Origin: Chara braunii
Taxonomy: Eukaryota; Streptophyta; Charophyceae; Charales; Characeae
NCBI GenBank assembly: GCA_003427395.1
Contig: BFEA01000049.1
Location: 1,194,125-1,223,097, forward strand
DNA: 28,973 nt
Direction: 5' to 3'
Position 1 is the first letter of the stretch. Each line of letters starts with the position of its first letter. The notes under the pieces were generated by a model. That model was not told the DNA's origin. It did no database searches and saw only the letters and a program-made list of their open reading frames with translations. The position numbers and the translations under genes are program-made. Of the stretch, positions 26,480 to 28,973 are shown in pieces.

Positions 26480-27070
26480 AGAGGAGTTAGGCTATGAGCT
26501 GGAGCATGTTCTCCACTTGGCGTGAACATAGTAGTGACTCTTTTTGACCTGTACTGTGATGCAGGTTTTCACATTCGATTGAAGGCTCGAATTGTTCGGC
26601 CTGATTCTACGAAAGGATCACTCTTCTGTTATCATTGATATCAGGTCGGTTGCCGATCCGTCGGTTTATGACTCAACTTTCTAATTTTTCCTGCCTCTCA
26701 ACCTAAGGCCTTGGCCCCTGCCAGGATTTATGTGTTGTCTTGGGTTTTCACCCAGTTTCTTTATAAATGGTCATTTCGTAAAGACTAAGTACTTTTGTTG
26801 AGGCTGGGTGGGGAAATGATTGGACTTGTGGGCATAGGGCAGGGTGTGAGCCGCAGAAGGCTGATAGGTTGACCCTTTTAGTGTGTGTGATGTTGTTTGA
26901 ATGTCGGATGATTGCAGGTATGTATAGGAGGAACTCGATTAAATATGTGGTGATTGATTATGTTTTGAATTCAGATGGGCAAACCACACAACTGTCGTGA
27001 GAGTGAACTACCCCACAACCCTTTTGTTTGAGTGAGATTGTTCTGTTCCCAGCTTGATAATATGATAGTC
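26480..27070. other. no gene recognised
   Basis: Mixed sequence without a credible gene, transposon or structured repeat. Confidence 0.5.
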
Positions 27071-27073
27071 AGA

Positions 27074-27124
27074 GTAAGCGTACGCTCGGGTAATCCTTAT
27101 AGGACTATGCGACCGCACGCTTAC
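27074..27124. repeat. hairpin with perfect 8-bp stem GTAAGCGT/ACGCTTAC
   Basis: GTAAGCGT (27074-27081) pairs with ACGCTTAC (27117-27124). Inside, TCC..GGA closes a small TTAT-like loop. It marks the start of the palindrome-rich final segment. Confidence 0.75.
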
Positions 27125-27410
27125 GCTTCCCCTTACTCAAAGGTTTTAGTTCAGGGTCCTTGTCCAGGACGTTAAATTACTTGTTGCCCCGGGGAAACAG
27201 AAGCGCCGCAAGGAGGAGGGGCTGTCCCCCAGCAACTCGGTCCGGCGGGGCGTTCGTATTTTCCCCTGCCAACACCAAGTAAACCTTATTCTTTTTTTTT
27301 CTCGTTTAAATTGTCTTGGTGGAATGATAAAGTTCCGGGCGGAAGGATTAGCGTGTCGCTGGTGATGCGCCAGACAACTCACCACCGCTCCGAATTCCTT
27401 TCTGCCCTAG
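27125..27410. other. GC-richer stretch with minor palindromes, no gene
   Basis: Contains GTCCT/AGGAC around 27158-27172 and CCCCGGGG near 27188. There is no recognisable protein or RNA gene. Confidence 0.45.
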
Positions 27411-27412
27411 GG

Positions 27413-27461
27413 ACCATCTTACCCCGCACCCTTTGGGGCACCTCAGGGTGCAGAAGATGGT
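27413..27461. repeat. two-tier hairpin ACCATCTT/AAGATGGT
   Basis: ACCATCTT (27413-27420) / AAGATGGT (27454-27461) outside and GCACCCT (27426-27432) / AGGGTGC (27445-27451) inside, both perfect. This is one of the strongest predicted structures in the window. Confidence 0.85.
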
Positions 27462-28023
27462 AAGGCCCTCAGGCCGGTTTCTCGCTTGCTAAAGGTTTAC
27501 CCCCTTAGCGTGCGCTTCAGCTAATGCCTGAGCATCGAGAGCGACCCCATGGCTCAAAAGAGGCCACTCGTGTATGGGCATCACATAGTGCGCCGACATC
27601 ACGACTGCATGCGCAAATCCGCATTGTTGGTCGGTAAGCGTGGGTCCTGCGGCTTTATACTAAACCACACACGCAATACTTACCCATTTCCACGCTCTAA
27701 AGTTATGGGTCAAGCGGAGAAAGAAAAAGCACGTTATGGCCAGTAGGCCCGAGCTTCGGCCGCGCGAAGCGACGCGTAGGCAGGGAATCATCCCTAAGCA
27801 GCCTATGGGGCCCCGCGTACGAGTCTCCTACCTCTCGAACGTCGGGCGGCCTATGGGCCTGATTTTGGGCCTTACCCGTACGCACCCTTTCGCGTTGGCC
27901 TACCCCTTCCAGTTGGGACGACTATCAGACTATCTGCAGTTGATTCCTCCTTTAAGTTATCATGGTTGGACGTTGTAGTCCATGGTAGCCGTCAAAGTCA
28001 AACCCCTTGATTTCGACTACCAC

Positions 28024-28103
28024 GACAACCTTGAAGTTGTCTACTCAACCCCTCTGCACATGGTGCAGAAAAGGGTGTGGTCTTCAACCGCGCATGGCGG
28101 TTG
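28024..28103. repeat. three consecutive perfect hairpins, two with ATG in the loop
   Basis: GACAAC (28024-28029) / GTTGTC (28036-28041); TCTGCAC (28053-28059) / GTGCAGA (28063-28069) with a 3-base ATG loop; CAACCGC (28085-28091) / GCGGTTG (28097-28103) with loop GCATG. All stems are perfect. Confidence 0.85.
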
Positions 28104-28142
28104 TCTGGCGTCAAGAGATTACCCCTCAAAGCGCCTGTCAGC

Positions 28143-28188
28143 CGACACTTGAGTGTCGAACGCGACCCTCGAGAATATCAAGGGTCGC
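28143..28188. repeat. two further perfect hairpins
   Basis: CGACACT (28143-28149) / AGTGTCG (28152-28158) and GCGACCCT (28162-28169) / AGGGTCGC (28181-28188). They continue the hairpin series that starts at 28024. Confidence 0.85.
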
Positions 28189-28345
28189 GAGGCTACGAGT
28201 ATCACATAGTACCCCATCAGCGCAAATGCTTGCAAATGCCCGCATGGCTGGTCGATATGAGGAGGCCATGCGCGCGCACGACTCTTATACGAAAGTCCAG
28301 CGCGCGGTACCTACCTGATTCTCGCGGCATGAAGTTATGGGTAGG

Positions 28346-28460
28346 ATACTGAAGGGACTAGGAGTGTTGTGATGTTGTGTTTGTTTTGTGTTTTTCCATG
28401 TGTTATGTGTGGGTAAATGTGAGTGTTGTGGTGTAACGCGTGGTGTGTGTGATGCGTCCT
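28346..28460. repeat. GT-rich low-complexity stretch
   Basis: Degenerate TGTTGTG/TGTGTG sequence on the plus strand. No gene. Confidence 0.7.
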
Positions 28461-28973
28461 AGTCGACCGGCGCCGAGTCGTGTTTGGGACCTCAGCCCCC
28501 CAGTACGTCGATTCGCGTGCGGGTTCGATTTTCGGGCGTTCGACCGCACGTAACCCCCTATGCTACAGCGAACGAGAAACGCCCTCGGCTGGGCCACCTC
28601 TGCAATTGCATACGAAAGCTTTCGCATGTGGTTCAGTAGCTCGGCGGGGATACGCCCACCCAAGGGATGGTGACAGCTCCCGCAGGTGGAGGTAAGCGGT
28701 GCCTCGCATGACCCTGTCCTGTCGTAGGGGTTCGGGAGAGGTACAGCTGGCGCACTCGGCCGGAGCGGCAAACGCTCTCCGCGACAAGTCCTGCAAAATC
28801 CTGCGTGACGCGGCCGGGAGGGTCCCCGTGCGGGACCGATGCACTCGACAGCGGGTTTGAGAGATAAGAGGTGATCAACCCTAATCAACGCAGGGAGATC
28901 ATCTATCCTATCCCTACCCGATGCCAGGAAAGGAGACGCGAATCAACATGGGAAATCACCAGATAGAGGGGGG
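28461..28973. other. GC-rich end of window with short palindromes, no gene
   Basis: TGCAATTGCA (28601-28610) and CGAAAGCTTTCG (28613-28624) are adjacent perfect palindromes. GGTCCC (28821-28826) / GGGACC (28832-28837) is a 6-bp hairpin. A 161-codon minus frame (28888-28403) is open, but GC-rich sequence makes this unsurprising, and it shows no domain I recognise. Confidence 0.5.

Larger units (their letters stand above)
27540..28345. repeat. two diverged copies of a palindrome-rich segment
   Basis: About 27540-27720 and 28160-28345 share GCGACCC, TATCACATAGT or GCATCACATAGT, GCGCAAAT, CCGCAT or CCCGCAT, TGGTCG and AAGTTATGGGT in the same order. The intervals between these blocks differ in length and sequence. 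The copies are about 615 bp apart. No open frame is conserved between them, so a structured or transposable repeat is more likely than a gene. Confidence 0.6.

Noticed and set aside
28403-28888. 161-codon minus-strand gene
   Set aside because: GC-rich DNA lowers stop frequency. The protein shows no domain and the region is a palindrome-rich repeat.

Overview
This is a non-coding, repeat-dominated eukaryotic nuclear window, most likely from a photosynthetic green-lineage organism with a large, transposon-rich genome. The green assignment rests on a decayed piece of plastid petG at 4290-4367, whose N-terminal residues are readable. A streptophyte (charophyte) alga is my leading guess, but nothing in the window proves the species. 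I found no intact host protein gene, no functional tRNA and no rRNA. Every recognisable coding stretch belongs to a broken retrotransposon.

Layout. 1-3630: microsatellites, poly-T/poly-A tracts, a GC-rich palindrome cluster and degenerate minisatellites. 3630-4760: a tRNA-headed SINE with a perfect 10-bp target-site duplication next to an AT-rich, plastid-derived stretch carrying the petG remnant. 4900-18640: a nest of retrotransposons. The host is a minus-strand Ty3/gypsy element: gag about 18640-17000, protease 16691-16395, RT 8931-8473 and about 7466-7064, RNase H 7059-6736, integrase about 6468-5475. It is split twice by plus-strand, 5'-truncated non-LTR (LINE) copies ending in poly-A (7467-8472 and 9341-10346). 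A much longer minus-strand LINE with endonuclease, RT and zf-RVT regions (about 15985-10372) sits inside the second insert. A run of 810 Ns in this LINE is flanked by identical 95-bp copies, and the reading frame continues if they are overlapped, so the gap is probably false.

18000-19205 holds further members of the short poly-A-tailed family. All usable copies of its tail end in a hairpin whose stem sequence differs from copy to copy while pairing and an apical loop close to GCTCTTATCA are kept. 19470-24060 has only tRNA-like fragments, palindromes and low-complexity TTGCTG-type repeats.

The most striking structure is at 24660-25846 (with an outlier at 24377-24410): about 16 hairpin units in a row. 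The apical loop TAGGTT is nearly invariant, the inner stem is CCCT/AGGG or CCCC/GGGG, and the middle stem varies between units while staying complementary. Units in the distal half are spaced 60-69 bases apart. This looks like a structured-RNA or palindromic-repeat array that I cannot assign to a known family. The last 2 kb (27060-28973) is GC-richer and again unusually full of short perfect hairpins, with two diverged copies of one segment. The shared theme is repeats that diverge in sequence but keep their base pairing.
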